A program made the translations under genes and the position numbers. The notes under the pieces were generated by a model. That model was not told where the DNA came from. It saw only the letters and a program-made list of their open reading frames with translations, and ran no database searches. From Candidatus Sulfopaludibacter sp. SbA3 (lineage in GTDB: Bacteria; Acidobacteriota; Terriglobia; 20CM-2-55-15): 7,451 nt of DNA. Shown one piece after another: positions 5,373-7,451 of the stretch. Within the stretch, counting starts at the first letter, position 1. Each line of letters begins with the position of its first letter. The stretch is taken from NCBI GenBank assembly GCA_945861845.1, contig CAMAWS010000152.1:1-7451 (forward strand), written 5' to 3'.

Positions 5373-7175
5373 TTACGACACGAGACATGTCATCTTCGCT
5401 CCGTGGTTCAGAAGTTCGTCGAAGAAGACGGGAACATAGCCCGTGAATTCCAGCCTCCCCTGACCGATGCGGCCCTTCTTCCAGCGGCGCTCGCGCCAGG
5501 CAAAGACCTCTTCGACGATGACAGACTCCGTCTCCTGTTCGAATTCGACGACTTCGCAAACGGATATAACCCGCCTGATGTCTTTCATGCGAGTGATCTG
5601 AATAATGATGTCAACGGCGGAAGAAATTTGCTCGCGGATGGCACGGCTGGGAAGATTGCTATCCCCAACCATCGTCATCGTTTCGAGCCGTCTGATGGCA
5701 TCCGGAGCGGAATTGGCGTGAACCGTGGTCATTGATCCCGCGTGACCAGTGTTCATGGCCTGAAGCATGTCAAGCGTTTCTCCTCCTCGGCATTCGCCCA
5801 CCAGAATGCGGTCCGGCCGCATTCGAAGGGTATTCTGGACTAGCCGGCGTATTGTGATCTCGCCTTTCCCTTCGAGGTTAGCGGGCCGTGCCTGGAGCGT
5901 GATGATATGCGTCTGGAAGAGCCGTATTTCCGCAGTGTCCTCAACCGTTATGATGCGTTCCTCAGGGGAGATTCGGGCGGCCAAGGCGTTCAGCAAGGTT
6001 GTCTTCCCGGATCCCGTCCCGCCGGAGATGACAATATTTTTCCTCGCCATCACGCATGCCGCGAGAAATTCCCTAACATTTTCTGGGATGGTACCGAGTG
6101 CGACCAACTCTTCTAAGGTAGTTCTCCGGTCCGAGAATCGCCGGATGGTGAGTGCGGGACCGTGGACGGCAAGTGGTTTAATAATCGCATGGAGGCGGGA
6201 TCCGTCGTGCTTCATCCGGGCATCGACCATCGGCAAATCCTCATCGATTCTGCGGCCTTCTTTCGTGATGATACGTTCAACGATCCGGTGCGAAACATCG
6301 GGGGAGAGCATCTTACGGCCGGAGTCCTGCATTTGGCCGCGGCGTTCGATAAAGATAAATCCTGATGGCAGCACCATGATGTCGTTGACATCGGGAAGCT
6401 GCATGAGATCGCCAATTGGGCCAAAACCGAAGATGAAATCGATCAGATGCACGCGGAGTAGGACTTCGGCGAGGCCGCGGCGCAATTTGGGTTCGAGGAG
6501 GCTGGCGTTTGTGCGCATTACCCAGGGCATGAGAGCCTCTACCTTTTCTATCTTGTCCGTCGCAACCCCGGCGGGGCCGATTTTCAGCATGCCTTCTATT
6601 CGTGCGACGACGGCAATCACATCTGCCTTGATAGAGTCCGGAATTCCTTTGTTACCGATGCCGTGAATTCGATTCATTAAGATGTCGCTCAACGCCTGGG
6701 ACGCAAGGTAAGCCTCGGGTTCCGGATCGATTCTGGTATTCCGGAACCGGCGTTCCAGTTCCCCCTCGATGCGCTCGCGGTCTTCCGTTTCGTCGGCCGG
6801 TGGAAGATTGCGTAGTTTGTCGAGAATCTCGTTATGGATTTCGCGCTCGAAATCGAAAAGCCAGGCCCTAAGACGCTTCGAAATAGGACTACTTGCCGAG
6901 CTGTGCCAGACTTCAAAATCATAGGTTGAGATCTGGATCCGGCTGTGCTGCGAAATGGGAAGACTACCCTCCCTAAGAAGCGCCCCGTTGACGGAAATCG
7001 GCCGGTCACAGAGAGTCTTGATCGACCATTTCCCAGCGCCGTCCTCGGAAATCTCACAATGTTTCGCTTCGACTCCGTGGCCTGTCAAACGAATCTCGCA
7101 ACTGGCCGAGTTGCCCAGGATAGCTTTTCCCTCCCTGATTTGGAAAATTTGTCCGTCCGTCGTTGTGAGGAACAT
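5373..7175 (-). CDS. cpaF: FHA-domain CpaF/TadA-type pilus assembly ATPase
   Basis: A 600-residue secretion ATPase of the CpaF/TadA (type II/IV secretion, VirB11-like) family. It should form a hexamer on the inner face of the membrane and drive Flp pilin assembly through TadB/TadC. Residues 1-90 look like an FHA domain (ILGNSASCEIRL, then AKHCEIS, then ISVNGALL). Residues 100-240 contain the helical N-terminal region. The core has the arginine-containing DARMKHDGSRLHAI (318-331), Walker A GGTGSGKT (385-392), Asp box TVEDTAEI (410-417), Walker B ILVGE (457-461) and His box HAGSMTTVHAN (478-488). All ATPase motifs are intact. CpaF proteins without the FHA part are about 450-500 residues, so the extra length is the fusion. 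Two usual FHA phosphate contacts are altered (N22 where Arg is usual, E36 where Ser is usual), while H39 and N63-G64 are kept, so phosphothreonine binding is doubtful. ATG 7175 has only a weak purine-rich GAAGAAGAGA upstream, but the FHA fold begins right after it. It lies 15 nt after cpaB. Confidence 0.92.
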   Translation of the reverse strand: MFLTTTDGQIFQIREGKAILGNSASCEIRLTGHGVEAKHCEISEDGAGKWSIKTLCDRPISVNGALLREGSLPISQHSRIQISTYDFEVWHSSASSPISKRLRAWLFDFEREIHNEILDKLRNLPPADETEDRERIEGELERRFRNTRIDPEPEAYLASQALSDILMNRIHGIGNKGIPDSIKADVIAVVARIEGMLKIGPAGVATDKIEKVEALMPWVMRTNASLLEPKLRRGLAEVLLRVHLIDFIFGFGPIGDLMQLPDVNDIMVLPSGFIFIERRGQMQDSGRKMLSPDVSHRIVERIITKEGRRIDEDLPMVDARMKHDGSRLHAIIKPLAVHGPALTIRRFSDRRTTLEELVALGTIPENVREFLAACVMARKNIVISGGTGSGKTTLLNALAARISPEERIITVEDTAEIRLFQTHIITLQARPANLEGKGEITIRRLVQNTLRMRPDRILVGECRGGETLDMLQAMNTGHAGSMTTVHANSAPDAIRRLETMTMVGDSNLPSRAIREQISSAVDIIIQITRMKDIRRVISVCEVVEFEQETESVIVEEVFAWRERRWKKGRIGQGRLEFTGYVPVFFDELLNHGAKMTCLVS

Positions 7176-7190
7176 TTTGAGATCTCTTCT

Positions 7191-7451
7191 TCAATGGGCC
7201 GAGGTGGAACTGGAGCCTGCGAGAGCCAAAGTCACGGCGTTCTTGGCCGACTCAAGCTTAAAGAGCACGTCGCTCAAACCCTCCTGAGGGACAACAACCG
7301 TAACCGTGCGATAGCGAAAGTCGCGGCCACCACTGTCGCTGCCTGCTACGACCGCGTCGCCGACTGCGCGTACGATCGCGCCGGGGATGAGGTTTTCCAT
7401 GGTGGTTCCGCGGTTGACCCACACATCGACAGTATCCCCGGGTCGGACGAA
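7191..7451 (-). CDS. cpaB: CpaB/RcpC pilus assembly protein, C-terminal end only
   Basis: The last 86 residues of a protein whose 5' part lies beyond the window. It opens with FVRPGDTVDVWVNRG, the RPGDxVDV motif of CpaB/RcpC family proteins, and continues with a beta-rich stretch ending in RTVTVVVPQEGLSDVLFKLE, then a short Ala/Ser-rich tail. These proteins act in the periplasm with the outer-membrane secretin of Tad pili, normally after an N-terminal membrane anchor and SAF domain that cannot be seen here. The frame is open to the window edge, so an internal GTG near 7424 should not be taken as the start. The position directly before cpaF, with a 15-nt gap, fits a Tad operon and supports the call, which from sequence alone would be less sure. 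Confidence 0.8.
   Translation of the reverse strand, partial: FVRPGDTVDVWVNRGTTMENLIPGAIVRAVGDAVVAGSDSGGRDFRYRTVTVVVPQEGLSDVLFKLESAKNAVTLALAGSSSTSAH

Noticed and set aside
5767..6666. 299-residue plus-strand open frame opposite cpaF
   Set aside because: It lies antisense to the ATPase core containing Walker A, Walker B and His box. The translation is Arg/Ser-rich without family features.

Overview
The window holds two regions. Bases 1-3475 are mobile-element DNA: an apparently complete but frameshifted IS66-family insertion sequence (373-2812) that abuts the C-terminal remnant of an ISKra4-family transposase (2813-3467). Bases 3479-7451 are the 3' part of a Tad/Flp-type pilus (type IVc / tight adherence) operon on the minus strand. 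In transcription order it reads: the tail of cpaB/rcpC (cut by the window edge), a cpaF/tadA ATPase with an N-terminal FHA-like domain, tadB, and tadC. The GC content is moderately high. The mix of IS66, ISKra4 and a Tad locus with an FHA-fused ATPase suggests an environmental bacterium of the Acidobacteriota / Planctomycetota / Verrucomicrobiota kind. That is an inference from general impressions of where such genes occur; nothing here fixes the phylum.

Left end (1-372): no convincing gene. The notable structure is a cluster of GTCCCC hexamers (five forward, two as GGGGAC) within about 120 bp, including an imperfect hairpin. It resembles REP-like intergenic repeats.

IS66 element (373-2812, 2440 bp): perfect 26-bp terminal inverted repeats starting GTAAGCG enclose tnpA, tnpB and tnpC in the usual order. 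tnpB is intact. tnpA carries a +1 shift at a run of four G (540-543). tnpC carries a -1 shift at a run of six G (2058-2063), which separates the first catalytic Asp from the second Asp and the Glu. The tnpC site happens to read G GGG GGA in the zero frame, a slippery-heptamer pattern, so decay, sequencing error and programmed slippage all remain possible. No 8-bp target duplication flanks the element. The N-terminal half of the neighbouring ISKra4 transposase is not on the other side either, so a rearrangement or deletion at the left junction is likely.

Tad operon (minus strand): the genes are tightly packed (15 nt between cpaB and cpaF, a few tens of nt from cpaF to tadB, 9 nt between tadB and tadC) and look intact. 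CpaF would power pilin polymerisation, TadB and TadC would form the inner-membrane platform, and CpaB/RcpC belongs to the periplasmic/outer-membrane conduit. The secretin (cpaC/rcpA) and tadZ/cpaE that often lie between cpaB and cpaF are absent from that gap. The ISKra4 remnant ends only 11 nt from the tadC stop, so whatever once followed tadC has been displaced or lost.

I do not see clear evidence of a wholly new system. The most worthwhile points are the FHA-CpaF fusion with altered phosphate-binding residues in a condensed operon, the tnpC frameshift site, and the GTCCCC repeat cluster.
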